DNA from: WFQV01 sp964611145
GTDB taxonomy: Bacteria; Bacteroidota; Ignavibacteria; Ignavibacteriales; Melioribacteraceae
Length of the DNA stretch: 64,000 nucleotides
Assembly: GCA_964611145.1 (NCBI GenBank)
Contig: CAZSYM010000006.1
Coordinates: forward strand, 1 to 64,000
Reading direction: 5' to 3'
The position numbers were made by a program, and so were the translations under genes. Every line of letters starts with the position of its first letter. Within the stretch, counting starts at the first letter, position 1. The notes beneath the pieces are model-generated. The model searched no databases. It had not been told where the DNA came from and saw only the letters and a list, made by a program, of their open reading frames with translations. Shown here piece by piece: positions 26,052 to 35,245 of this stretch.

Positions 26052-28454
26052 TTATCGCGGTAGAATTTTCAGTAGCTTGAATTTTTTTAATTCCGTACCC
26101 GACGGACTCGTGTGTACCTTGAAATATTTACCGTTGAGCCATGCTTCTGTTGTTTCCCCGTAATGTTTACTTAGTATATGCCCGGATTCTCCGGAAGGCA
26201 GTATGAAATAAAAATAATCGGGTTGGGAAAAATCGTAAATGAACCTCATGGCTTGTCCTAAAGTAACTTCGTAGGGGGTGGCAAAGGAATATTCGGTGTT
26301 AAAGAGCGTTGTTCCGCAACCGCCGACTTCGTATTGTTTCCCGTCGATTAACAAATCTATTGCTTGATTAACGCCGTGAAAGGGATGTTTTAGTTTTAAC
26401 TTGTGAAGTTTGCCCCATTGCCACAGAGCTATGTCCTTGCCGAATTTGTTTTCTAAAAATGTGAGCGCGTCCGCAAGACTTTTTCTTAAAACGGTGTTCA
26501 TTGTTTCAATCGGCTTTGTGTTTTTGTCGTCCCACCAATAGGAACGGGGAGAAGAGAGAAGCCTCTTTACGGCTCTGAAGGGTAAGTTTTCCACAAATAC
26601 AAATTCGTTGAACATTTCTTTTCCAAGCTCGTCCTCGAAAAGATTGTGTAGCAGTTTTACATAAAAGACGGAGTAAATTGTCGGGGGTTGAGAAAGTTTA
26701 TTGAATTCATAATCCCAACTGCGGAGGAGTTTGAGCGAAAGGGCAAGATTCTTGTCTTTTATTTTTACATTTTCAAAAGCCTTAAAAAGCTTTGCGAGTA
26801 TTTGGCGAGGATATTCGGAATGTACGTCCGATTGCATTGACATGAAGTCTTCCGTTGTAAAGGTGTTTTTCTTTTTCAGAAGCGCTCTTATCCGTTCTAC
26901 GCGTGTCGGCGGTTCCCAAACGTTCGCAATGTGATAAGGAAAGAGCTTTCCCGTGCGGTTATTTGCCGTGGCGATGAAATTTTCCGAGGGATTAAATAAA
27001 ACGGGCATTTTTTTGAACGGCACATATCTTCTTGTGCTTTCCTTTGTGCCGTCATAGATAGGATTATATGCACCTTTTTTTATGGCGAAAAGTTTTGCGG
27101 CGCAAATGTAACCGATATTTCCGGAGGAATCCGCATAGACAAAATTCTGCCCGGGATAAGAGTAATACCTGAAAGCCGAATGGAATTGTTCCCAATTCTT
27201 TGCGTGATTGATTAAATCGAAAGCCTTTATTTCTCCCGAAAAATCCGAAGCGGGGAAATACATACTGATAAAGGTCTTTTGCTGAAAAGGATTATTGTAG
27301 AATGTTTTGTAGGGATGTACATCGCCTATCAAAACACCGTTTTCGGTTTTGTAAATTTTGAAGACGACGGGAGAAGAATTTTTAACCTTTATCGTGTCTT
27401 CTTCAATATTTAGATTTTTCCATTTTCCGTTTTTGAAATATTTTGAAAAAGAGGAATCGATTTTCTCTCGAAAGAAAAGGGCATCGTCGGACATTAAATT
27501 TGTAGCCGTCCACGCAATAGCGCCGTTTTCTCCTATTAAAATCAACGGTAAACCCGGCAGGGTGAAACCCGCGCTTGTGTTTTCTCCTTCGTGAATAACG
27601 GCAACGTACCATTGGTCGGGCAAGGAAAGCGCCAGATGTGTGTCGTTGGCGATAATGGGCTTGCCTTTGGAAGCAAGTTTTCCGCTTATAGCCCAATTGT
27701 TCGAGCCGATGTGAGAACCTTCGAAGCCGAGTAGTTTTTTAGCGTGTATGTTAGCGGTGATAAAATTCCCAAGAGCCGCTTCGTCGGTAGAGAAAGCGCG
27801 GAACGATTCCCCTCCGTCTTTTGGGAAAATTTCATCGACATGCACGGAAGGAATTTTGTTGAGAAGATGAGCGCGGATAATTGTTGTCCACCAACCCATA
27901 TTGAGTTCCCATGCGAGAAGCTTTGCAATGCCCATGGATTGCCATGCTTCCCAACGTTCGGGTTCATAACCGAGCGCGTCGAATTCGATGGAATAACTTT
28001 TTGAGTAGCGCAGATAAGCGTTTATCCCCTCTGCATAGGCGTTCAAAAGTTTTTTCGATGCGCTGTCCAAATGCGCATAACCCCGCTTGGCGCTTTTTCC
28101 TAAAGCCAATGTGCGGAACATCTTGTCGATTTTAACCGCTTTTTCCCCTATTATTTCCGATAGCCTTCCCGATACAGCTCGCCGGTATAAATCCATCTGA
28201 AACATTCTTTCCTGTGCATGCGCGAATCCCAGCGCAAAGGCGGCATCGAATTTGTCTCTTGCATAAATATACGGTACTCCGGCCGAATCTCTATAAATTC
28301 TTATTTCATTGTCTAATCCTTTAACCGTAAGCGCACCCTCATACGAAGGGACGGATGAAAGAATCATTCGATAGGAAATATAAATCCCGCTTAGTAAAAT
28401 GAATATTATAACGAGGGAAAATCCCGAAATTGCTTCTAAAAATTTTTTGTTCAC
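26052..28454 (-). CDS. Penicillin acylase family protein (S45 N-terminal nucleophile hydrolase)
   Basis: An 800-residue exported or membrane-anchored amidase. The N-terminal hydrophobic helix (about 9-31) is a signal anchor. The pro-enzyme should cut itself before Ser251 in GSHIGSNNWAISG, the conserved GSNNWA nucleophile motif, giving alpha (about 250 residues) and beta (about 550) chains. Other family marks are SAGVPYIYARDKFDAAFALGFAHAQERMFQMD near the N-terminus and KPIIANDTHLALSLPDQWY just after the nucleophile. Members cleave acyl amides including beta-lactam side chains, acyl-homoserine lactones and cyclic lipopeptides; the substrate here is unknown. Its stop lies about 150 bases before the regulator on the same strand. 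Confidence 0.93.
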   Translation of the reverse strand: MNKKFLEAISGFSLVIIFILLSGIYISYRMILSSVPSYEGALTVKGLDNEIRIYRDSAGVPYIYARDKFDAAFALGFAHAQERMFQMDLYRRAVSGRLSEIIGEKAVKIDKMFRTLALGKSAKRGYAHLDSASKKLLNAYAEGINAYLRYSKSYSIEFDALGYEPERWEAWQSMGIAKLLAWELNMGWWTTIIRAHLLNKIPSVHVDEIFPKDGGESFRAFSTDEAALGNFITANIHAKKLLGFEGSHIGSNNWAISGKLASKGKPIIANDTHLALSLPDQWYVAVIHEGENTSAGFTLPGLPLILIGENGAIAWTATNLMSDDALFFREKIDSSFSKYFKNGKWKNLNIEEDTIKVKNSSPVVFKIYKTENGVLIGDVHPYKTFYNNPFQQKTFISMYFPASDFSGEIKAFDLINHAKNWEQFHSAFRYYSYPGQNFVYADSSGNIGYICAAKLFAIKKGAYNPIYDGTKESTRRYVPFKKMPVLFNPSENFIATANNRTGKLFPYHIANVWEPPTRVERIRALLKKKNTFTTEDFMSMQSDVHSEYPRQILAKLFKAFENVKIKDKNLALSLKLLRSWDYEFNKLSQPPTIYSVFYVKLLHNLFEDELGKEMFNEFVFVENLPFRAVKRLLSSPRSYWWDDKNTKPIETMNTVLRKSLADALTFLENKFGKDIALWQWGKLHKLKLKHPFHGVNQAIDLLIDGKQYEVGGCGTTLFNTEYSFATPYEVTLGQAMRFIYDFSQPDYFYFILPSGESGHILSKHYGETTEAWLNGKYFKVHTSPSGTELKKFKLLKILPR

Positions 28455-28560
28455 GTCTTTAAATTCTAATGTTTTTAATCTTTTAATTTAATAATATTGT
28501 ACGCTAATGGGAAAAGTTTTTTGCCGTCTTTTAATATTTTTTTTCAATCGGAGATTAGAA

Positions 28561-29874
28561 ATGGGAATCACCCTTATTTTATTGCTTGTGCTAACGCTTG
28601 GTGTCCTTGCGTTGTTGTTTTTGTATTTTAAAGATAGAAAGGAACGGGGAGATATTGACAAAATAGCGGAACCGCTTTCCAAAGTGTTCGAAGAAAGATT
28701 CGAGAAATTCGAGAGAACCAACAAGGAAGAGTTTCGATTGAATCGGGAGGAATATTCGAAGAATGCCAAAAGTGAACGGGAGGAATTGCGAGAGTCTATT
28801 CGACTTTTTCGCGACCAGCTTTCGGCTACTATGAAAGAGGTGGCTGATTCTCAAGAAAAACAATTGAAAATTTTCTCCGAACAGCTGAATAATTTGATTG
28901 CGACCAATGATAAGAAATTCGAGGAGCTAAAAGAAAGAGTCGAAAAGCAGTTGAAAGAAATTCAAGAGAAGAACGAGAAAAAGCTGGAAGAGATGCGTGT
29001 TACGGTGGACGAAAAACTGCACGACACTTTGGAAAAACGTCTTGGCGAGTCTTTCAAATTGGTCAGTGAAAGATTGGAACAAGTGCATAAAGGCTTGGGC
29101 GATATGCAGGAGCTTGCTCGCGGCGTGGGGGATTTGAAAAATATGCTAACGAATGTAAAAACCCGCGGTACGTGGGGTGAAGTTCAATTGTTGAATTTAA
29201 TAGAACAAATATTAACGCCTGAGCAATACGAGACTAATGTGCAGACGAAAAAAGGAAGCGCCGAGAGAGTCGAGCTTGCCGTTAAATTACCGGGTAAGGA
29301 TAAGGAGGCGAGCGAAACCGTGTGGTTGCCTATAGATGCAAAATTTCCGGTGGAGGATTATCAACGTTTGCAAGATGCTCAGGAAAAAGGTGAAATGGAA
29401 GCTATCAACGAGGCTTTCCGAGGAATCGAAAGAAGGATAAAAGAAGAGGCGCGGAAAATTTCCGATAAGTATTTGAATCCGCCGAAAACAACGGATTTTG
29501 CAATAATGTTTCTGCCGATTGAAGGATTGTATGCCGAAGCATTGAGAATAAGAGGCTTGGCGGAATTTGTACAACGTGAGTATCGGGTTGTACTGGCGGG
29601 ACCTACAACGCTTTCCGCTCTTTTGAATAGTTTGCAGATGGGATTCCGCACCTTGGCGATTGAGAAACGCTCGAGTGAGGTTTGGAAAATTCTTAGCGCC
29701 GTCAAAACGGAATTCGGGAAATTCGGAGAGGTCCTGGACAAAACCAAGAAAAAACTTCAAGAGGCAAGCAATACAATCGATGCTGCCGCTACACGAACGC
29801 GGGTGATCGAAAGGAAATTGAGGGACGTAGAAGAATTGCCCGCGGGAGATTCCGAGAAATTATTGGAAGATTAA
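28561..29874 (+). CDS. rmuC: DNA recombination protein RmuC
   Basis: RmuC limits inversions at short inverted repeats and is a predicted nuclease of the restriction-endonuclease fold. The 437-residue protein has an N-terminal membrane helix (ITLILLLVLTLGVLALLFLYF), a long coiled coil (about 30-180, KEEFRLNREEYSKNAKSE and following) and the conserved RmuC domain (about 195-400) with LTNVKTRGTWGEVQLLNLIEQIL, LPIDAKFPVEDYQRL and FLPIEGLYAEAL. ATG 28561 has CGGAG 7 bases upstream; ATG 28507 would add an unlikely 18-residue extension with no such site. It is divergent from the acylase and its 3' end overlaps that of the channel gene by 4 bases. Confidence 0.95.
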   Translation: MGITLILLLVLTLGVLALLFLYFKDRKERGDIDKIAEPLSKVFEERFEKFERTNKEEFRLNREEYSKNAKSEREELRESIRLFRDQLSATMKEVADSQEKQLKIFSEQLNNLIATNDKKFEELKERVEKQLKEIQEKNEKKLEEMRVTVDEKLHDTLEKRLGESFKLVSERLEQVHKGLGDMQELARGVGDLKNMLTNVKTRGTWGEVQLLNLIEQILTPEQYETNVQTKKGSAERVELAVKLPGKDKEASETVWLPIDAKFPVEDYQRLQDAQEKGEMEAINEAFRGIERRIKEEARKISDKYLNPPKTTDFAIMFLPIEGLYAEALRIRGLAEFVQREYRVVLAGPTTLSALLNSLQMGFRTLAIEKRSSEVWKILSAVKTEFGKFGEVLDKTKKKLQEASNTIDAAATRTRVIERKLRDVEELPAGDSEKLLED

Positions 29875-30872
29875 CCGCCCAGGCAGTATTTGTCCAGTTT
29901 TGCCAGACTTTCCTTGTCGCCTATGGCAATAAGCTTGTCGTTTGCTTTTAATACCACATTGCTTCTGGGATTGTAGATAAATTCTCCGTTTTCGCGGTGA
30001 ATGGCGACGATGATTACGTTCAATTCCTCCCGGAGATTGGATTCGGAAATGCGTTTCCCTGCCAAAGGAGAACTTTCGGCGATTGTTACTTCCTCGAGAT
30101 TTATTAAATGTTCTTTGCTTCGGGCAATTCCGTCGATAAAATCCATTACACCCGGTTTCATCAGAAGGTAAAGCATTCTGGAACCGCCTAAATCGTAGGG
30201 GTTGACCACTCTGTTCGCTCCCGCTTTTAGTAGTTTACCGTAGCTTCTTTCTTCTGTAGCTCTTGCCACGATAAATAATTTCGGGTTTAATTCCCGTGCG
30301 GAGAGTACGGTAAAAACGTTTTCCGAATCGGATTGCAAAACGGCTACCAAGCCTTTCGCTCGTTTTATACCTGCTTTTAATAGCGCTTCGTCGTTTGTGG
30401 CGTCGCCTTCGACGTAAAGGATACCGCTTTCGGATAGTAATTGGATTACCTCCGAATCATTTTCTACGACGACAAAAGGCAAATCATGTTCTTGCAAACC
30501 TTCGACTATTACTCTGCCCATTCTTCCGTAGCCGCATACTATATAATGATTTGAAACTTCGGAAAGTTTTTTTGCCATTTTTCTTCTCCTGAAAAATTGT
30601 CTTTCTATCAAAATTTGCACGCCTTTTCCCCCGATATAGGCGATGCTCATTATACCGGAGATTATTACGAATATCGTAAATATTCTTCCCGCGTTGGAAA
30701 GAGGTTTTACTTCGTGAAAACCTGTCGTGGACATTGAGATGATTGTCATATACACGGCATCCAAAAGCCCGAAATCGGGTTCTATCAGCTTGTAACCGAT
30801 TGTTCCGATGGCGACGAGGAGAACGAGAATTGCCACGCCGAGCTTGAATTGTTTCAGGTTTTCTTTCTCCAT
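29871..30872 (-). CDS. Two-TM potassium channel-type protein with TrkA-N/TrkA-C (RCK) domains
   Basis: A 333-residue inner-membrane protein built like MthK channels: TM1 (about 11-30), pore loop, TM2 (about 63-82), a cytosolic RCK N domain (YIVCGYGRMGRVIVEGL near 108, Rossmann nucleotide site) and a TrkA-C domain at about 250-330. The pore loop reads MSTTGFHEVKPLS, so the selectivity filter is Thr-Thr-Gly51-Phe-His rather than the canonical TVGYG. Related TrkA-type channels with TVGFGEV or TTVGFxEV are known, so ion flow is likely but strict potassium selectivity is not assured. AAGG precedes ATG 30872. It converges on rmuC. Confidence 0.9.
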   Translation of the reverse strand: MEKENLKQFKLGVAILVLLVAIGTIGYKLIEPDFGLLDAVYMTIISMSTTGFHEVKPLSNAGRIFTIFVIISGIMSIAYIGGKGVQILIERQFFRRRKMAKKLSEVSNHYIVCGYGRMGRVIVEGLQEHDLPFVVVENDSEVIQLLSESGILYVEGDATNDEALLKAGIKRAKGLVAVLQSDSENVFTVLSARELNPKLFIVARATEERSYGKLLKAGANRVVNPYDLGGSRMLYLLMKPGVMDFIDGIARSKEHLINLEEVTIAESSPLAGKRISESNLREELNVIIVAIHRENGEFIYNPRSNVVLKANDKLIAIGDKESLAKLDKYCLGG

Positions 30873-31030
30873 TCCATACCTTTTCTTTTTAACCGTAGAA
30901 AAATAAAACCTTATTTGATTAAGAACAATTTTTGTAATGTTTCTTTTTCGAGCATGAGAACGTAGAACAAAGTTTTGGCAATTGCATTATATTTGTTCCG
31001 TTAAATTTAAGAAAAAAGAAAGACGGTCAT

Positions 31031-31945
31031 TTGAAAATAGATTCTCCGATTTCGCTTTCTTCGCTTTTTGTAATGCTTGCCGCCTCGCTTTGGGGTGTGG
31101 ACGGCATACTTTTGCGTCCCGCTCTTTATACTTTACCTGTTCCACTTGTGGTTTTTATCGAAAGTGCGCTGGTGGCTTTGATACTCACACCGTTTTTCTA
31201 TGCAAAATTAAAATCTCTGAAGAAATTAAAACCAAAGGACTGGCTGGCTTTTCTGGGAGTGGCTCTTTTCGGAGGTGCGATAGGAACAATGGCTATTACC
31301 AAGGCTTTGTTCTATGTCAATTATGTCAATCTCTCTATAGTTGTTTTTATTCAGAAATTGCAACCGCTCTTTGCCCTTACTCTTGCTTGGGTATTCCTTA
31401 AAGAACGGTTGCCCCTAAAATTTTTTCTTTGGGCTTTTGTTGCAATAGCAGGAACTTATTTGATGACTTTCGGTTTTTCCTTGCCGAATCTTGAGACGGG
31501 AGATAAAACTTTATACGCCGCCCTTTTTGCACTTTTAGCCGCTTTTAGTTACGGCAGTTCCACCGTATTGAGCAAGCGAGCTCTTAGAAATGTGAGTTTT
31601 GAAATGGGGACGTATTTACGCTTTGCCATTTCGGCAATTTTGATGGCGTTCATTGCTTTCGGTAGCGGAAGCGTGGAAAGTGCTACAAAGATAACAACAA
31701 TCCAAGCTGTGATTTTTCTTGTAATAGCGTTTACCACAGGCGGACCAGCCATTTTCCTTTATTATTACGGCTTGAAAAATATTTCCGCTTCCCTATCTAC
31801 GATTTTGGAGTTGGCTTTCCCTTTAACCGCGGTGGTTTTGGAGTACTTGGTTCACGGCAATATCCTTTCGCTTATACAATGGTTCGGTGTGGCGCTTCTC
31901 CTTCTCGGTATGTTTATGATTACTCGCATAAAACCGGCGGTTTAG
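31031..31945 (+). CDS. EamA/DMT-superfamily transporter
   Basis: A 304-residue integral membrane protein with about ten hydrophobic helices in two EamA halves. Marks: N-terminal LFVMLAASLWGVDGILLRP, first-half ending FLKERLPLKFFLWAFVAIAGTYLM, and second half AALFALLAAFSYGSSTVLSKRAL through LELAFPLTAVVLEYLVHG. Family members export metabolites, amino acids or nucleotide sugars; the cargo cannot be inferred. The start used is TTG 31031, with no strong ribosome-binding site; ATG 31070 is a possible later start but would trim the first helix. It converges on the OmpA-like gene with 17 bases between. Confidence 0.87.
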   Translation: MKIDSPISLSSLFVMLAASLWGVDGILLRPALYTLPVPLVVFIESALVALILTPFFYAKLKSLKKLKPKDWLAFLGVALFGGAIGTMAITKALFYVNYVNLSIVVFIQKLQPLFALTLAWVFLKERLPLKFFLWAFVAIAGTYLMTFGFSLPNLETGDKTLYAALFALLAAFSYGSSTVLSKRALRNVSFEMGTYLRFAISAILMAFIAFGSGSVESATKITTIQAVIFLVIAFTTGGPAIFLYYYGLKNISASLSTILELAFPLTAVVLEYLVHGNILSLIQWFGVALLLLGMFMITRIKPAV

Positions 31946-31962
31946 CCCGCGCAAGGGGTCCT

Positions 31963-33945
31963 TCAATCTCGCACTATCGTGACTTCTACCCTTTTGTTTG
32001 CTTCGCGCCCTTTTTTAGTGCGATTGCTTGCAATCGGTAAAGCGGGTCCCATCCCGAAAATTTTGATTTTCCCGGGTAGAATGTTCGAATGTTTTACAAG
32101 GTAATCCTTTATGATAGCGGCTCGTTTTAGGGATAATTTTTCGTTAAAACGTTTCGAGCCGATATTGTCGGTGAAACAGCGAATTTCCATTTTCTTAATA
32201 TTGTAGTGATTTAGATATTTCAACAGCTTGTCTAAAATTGTCTTCCCTTTTCTGTTGAGGTAAATTTGTCCCGGAGGGTATTTAATGCCGACAAGTCTTA
32301 TAACCGTAGTTTTGCCGCGAGAAAGAAAAACGGCTTCTTCGGGAGTGAATATTTCTTCCGGAGGGACGTATTGGGGAGCTGTTTTTTCTTTGGGTTTCTT
32401 TTTTTCAATATTCGGAATGTTAGCGTGAGATTGAACAGCGGGTTTTAATATTCGATTCAGAACAATTTCCTCCGCGGAAACTTTTCCGTTTTCGATTTTC
32501 GAAACTATTTCCGCAATTTTCATACTGCGCAGAGCGGTCGTTTCTATTTTGTTTGCTATTTTGGCTATTTCGCTCAGACTGTAATTTTTCTTTCCGATTT
32601 CTTTTTTAGCAAAGTCCAGCAGTTCTTTGCTTTGTGCGAAAAGTTTCGGTGAGTATTTTTCGGCTTCCGCTTCTTTTGCGCGAGCCAATGCTTTCATGGC
32701 GCTGTACAAAGCGGTTGTCCGTGTGATACTTTTTGCCGGGATTGTTACGGTTGGAAGGGAATTATGAAGGATAAATTCGTCTTCCCATGTCTTATCCCCT
32801 TTTTGCACTTCGGCTATTATTTCGGCAACTTCCCGTGCCGTTTCGGCTTCTTGTTTCGCTTGTATAATTAAGTCGATTGCCTTGTTAAGATTTGCCGCGG
32901 ATTCAATCAGCATGTTTTGTGCTATTCCCAAGTCTTCTATGCTTTTCTTCAATGTATTTGGGGCATATTTCTCGGCTCCGGCGTCCTTTGCCAATTTGAT
33001 TTGAAGCTTGGCATCTTTAGTAAGCAGTTTTTTTCTTGCACTGTTCCATGCATAGCCATATTTGAAAGTGGCTTTTACCGCATAGGTTTCGGCTTCGGAG
33101 ATGTTGTTGTCGAAAAAGTTCTCTGTGGCTTCGTTTAAAAGCTCTTCCGCCTTTTGCCAGTTTTTGGAGGCATAAATTTCCGCTTGGGAAATTTGAGCTT
33201 TACGTCGTGTTTGTAGGACGTCGGGGAATTTCCTTCCGAATTCTTCCGCTTTCTCCCGGGCTTTTTCGAAATGTCTCGCTGCTTCGATTAGGGTGCGTTG
33301 TATTTCGGCTAAATTTTCTTCTTCCTCAATCATCTCCAAGGCTTCCGTGTAAAGCTCCCATCCGTCGTTGAATTCTTCCGGTGCTATAACGTCGGCATCG
33401 GCATTGTAAGCTTGTAGGAGAGGTTGCCATTTGTAAATTAGTTCGTTTGCCTTTTGTGCGTAAGCAATCGCATCTTTATAATTTATTTCTATTTTGGGAA
33501 CCATGGAAAGAGCGTTTTCAATTTCGCCGTCGTTGAACCTTTCCACGGCATCGGCGAAATTTTCTTCCGCCGTTTCCCAAGCCGTACTTGCCAATAAATC
33601 GGCATTTAAGCCGAAAGCCTTTTGTCTTAGTTTTAGCACGGTATCAAAAGCCTTGCGTCTTTCCGAAAGTGGAGTTTGAATTTCGTTCAGTATTTCCATG
33701 CATTTTTTTAGATTGTCAATCGCTTCCGCGCTTGTTCCGCTTTCTTTGTTGATTTCCACCGCATTGTCGAAAAATTCCTCCGCTTCGGAAAATTTTTCCG
33801 GCAGAAGGAGGTTCGCAAAATTTGTCCTTGCTTCATAAAGAGCTTTTCCCGCTTCAGTGTAAAGAGATTTGAAATTTTGCTGTGCGTTTGAAACGAACAC
33901 AATGCACAAAAGGAAAAGCAGAATCGTGTTTATCTTTTTGCTCAT
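31963..33945 (-). CDS. OmpA-family peptidoglycan-binding protein with long helical repeat region
   Basis: A 660-residue exported protein: signal peptide (to SNAQ), about 480 residues of alpha-helical repeats, a Pro/Lys-rich linker (near 505-530) and a C-terminal OmpA domain (about 555-660). The helical part contains AEKYAPNTLKKSIEDLG and AEKYSPKLFAQSKELLD, the repeat seen in DUF4398-type proteins. The OmpA domain keeps the diaminopimelate-binding residues, Asp in RCFTDNIGS and Arg in KKGREANKRVEV, so it should bind peptidoglycan in the periplasm. Its ATG overlaps the upstream stop (ATGA), giving translational coupling. It is last in a five-gene run of exported proteins and could act as their cell-wall tether. 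Confidence 0.87.
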   Translation of the reverse strand: MSKKINTILLFLLCIVFVSNAQQNFKSLYTEAGKALYEARTNFANLLLPEKFSEAEEFFDNAVEINKESGTSAEAIDNLKKCMEILNEIQTPLSERRKAFDTVLKLRQKAFGLNADLLASTAWETAEENFADAVERFNDGEIENALSMVPKIEINYKDAIAYAQKANELIYKWQPLLQAYNADADVIAPEEFNDGWELYTEALEMIEEEENLAEIQRTLIEAARHFEKAREKAEEFGRKFPDVLQTRRKAQISQAEIYASKNWQKAEELLNEATENFFDNNISEAETYAVKATFKYGYAWNSARKKLLTKDAKLQIKLAKDAGAEKYAPNTLKKSIEDLGIAQNMLIESAANLNKAIDLIIQAKQEAETAREVAEIIAEVQKGDKTWEDEFILHNSLPTVTIPAKSITRTTALYSAMKALARAKEAEAEKYSPKLFAQSKELLDFAKKEIGKKNYSLSEIAKIANKIETTALRSMKIAEIVSKIENGKVSAEEIVLNRILKPAVQSHANIPNIEKKKPKEKTAPQYVPPEEIFTPEEAVFLSRGKTTVIRLVGIKYPPGQIYLNRKGKTILDKLLKYLNHYNIKKMEIRCFTDNIGSKRFNEKLSLKRAAIIKDYLVKHSNILPGKIKIFGMGPALPIASNRTKKGREANKRVEVTIVRD

Positions 33946-35225
33946 GGTTTAATCCCCGTTGAATCTTGATGAACGGATTCGAAGCTTTGTTCTTTTAGTA
34001 TTTCTCTTGAGCGTGCGCTCACGGTGAAAAGTATTTTTGTCAGGGTGTCGTTTTCGAAGCGATAAACGGAAATCATGAAATTGTATTTGGCGCTGTCGAG
34101 AACCGTATCTGCAGGAGGAATTGTAACGGCATAAGCATCGTTGAGAGTGTTTGAGGAGACGTCGAACATATCTGTCGAATCGATCATTTGATAATCCTCC
34201 GAGTCCGGAGGTAGAACAAAAACTTTGGCAAAAATCGAGAACGTGTTTTGTCGATCCACATTCACGTCGAAGTGCAAATGGCGGGAGCTGGTAAAGCCGT
34301 CTTTGTCCACGTCAATGTAGTCCGACCACCAAACGCTATCGATTGAAAAATGATAAGTGTCTTCTTCTTCCGTTTCGAACTTTACCCGATTGAGCTCTGG
34401 AGTATTGTTGTTATCCGCAATTCCCACAAGAGTTGTTCTATCGAGGGAGGCTACTTTGTATAATTCGATGCGGAAGTCGTATTCACCATGTTCCAAGTCA
34501 TTAGGGCTAAAGCCGACGGGAACGGAAACGGTATCGTTCGCCGAGGAGTTCGTAATGGAGAAAGCCAAATCCGCCAAAGGATTTTGCAAAGGATAGTTAA
34601 GAGAATCCGAAGGTTTCATGTAAACTTTTGCTTTCATGGAGCTTGTTATATCCGCGTCGTTGTTAGCGTCAATAACAAGGAAGGCGTTTTTCCAATAGCC
34701 GTCCTGGTCGTAATCGCATTGCTTTTGCCAGTAAATTTTCATGGAATAATTGTTGTCGCTTTCCGACGGCTCGAAGGCGTTATTGCACAGGACGATACTG
34801 TCTTGTTTTCCCGTCGCGGCTTCCAGTCGGGACTTCCCCGCTTCGACGATTTCTATCTTAAATTCATAAAGACCGCGGGGTAATTCCTTGTGGGGTTTGC
34901 CAATGGATACGGAGAGGATGTTCGGTATGTTGTTCCCCTGTGCAACGCTCTTTTCGGAGTAAGCATAGAAAGAAAAATCGCTGGCTTCTTTTAATTTGTA
35001 AAAGACTCGGGCTATAATATCCCGTGAGACGTTTTCCTTCAGGCGCACGTCGAAATAGAGTTTTCGATAAGAAGTATAGCCGTCGCCGTTTGCATCGATG
35101 GAATCCGCCCACCAGACGGAATCGATGGAATATGTATAATCCGGTTCTTCCTCGACGGTTTTACATTTTTGCGAAAGTAAAATCAACAAAACTGTTAAAG
35201 CTCCGAAAACGATTTTTCTAAGCAC
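33942..35225 (-). CDS. Exported protein of three repeated calcium-loop-like modules, probable lipoprotein
   Basis: A 427-residue protein with a hydrophobic leader ending LLSQKC, an imperfect lipobox. Three modules of about 130 residues follow, each opening with an acidic loop: SIDSVWWADSIDANGDGY (about 33-50), IYWQKQCDYDQDGY (about 169-182) and SIDSVWWSDYIDVDKDGF (about 294-311). DxDxDG spacing suggests bound calcium. The modules are beta-rich, with later conserved phrases such as LPRGLYEFKIEI, LEHGEYDFRIEL and LDSAKYNFMISV. The pattern recalls the 'choice-of-anchor H' proteins, whose function is unknown. It is translationally coupled to the OmpA-like gene, and its start lies 20 bases from the previous stop. 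Confidence 0.78.
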   Translation of the reverse strand: MLRKIVFGALTVLLILLSQKCKTVEEEPDYTYSIDSVWWADSIDANGDGYTSYRKLYFDVRLKENVSRDIIARVFYKLKEASDFSFYAYSEKSVAQGNNIPNILSVSIGKPHKELPRGLYEFKIEIVEAGKSRLEAATGKQDSIVLCNNAFEPSESDNNYSMKIYWQKQCDYDQDGYWKNAFLVIDANNDADITSSMKAKVYMKPSDSLNYPLQNPLADLAFSITNSSANDTVSVPVGFSPNDLEHGEYDFRIELYKVASLDRTTLVGIADNNNTPELNRVKFETEEEDTYHFSIDSVWWSDYIDVDKDGFTSSRHLHFDVNVDRQNTFSIFAKVFVLPPDSEDYQMIDSTDMFDVSSNTLNDAYAVTIPPADTVLDSAKYNFMISVYRFENDTLTKILFTVSARSREILKEQSFESVHQDSTGIKP

Positions 35226-35245
35226 TTTTTATTTCTCCTTAATTT

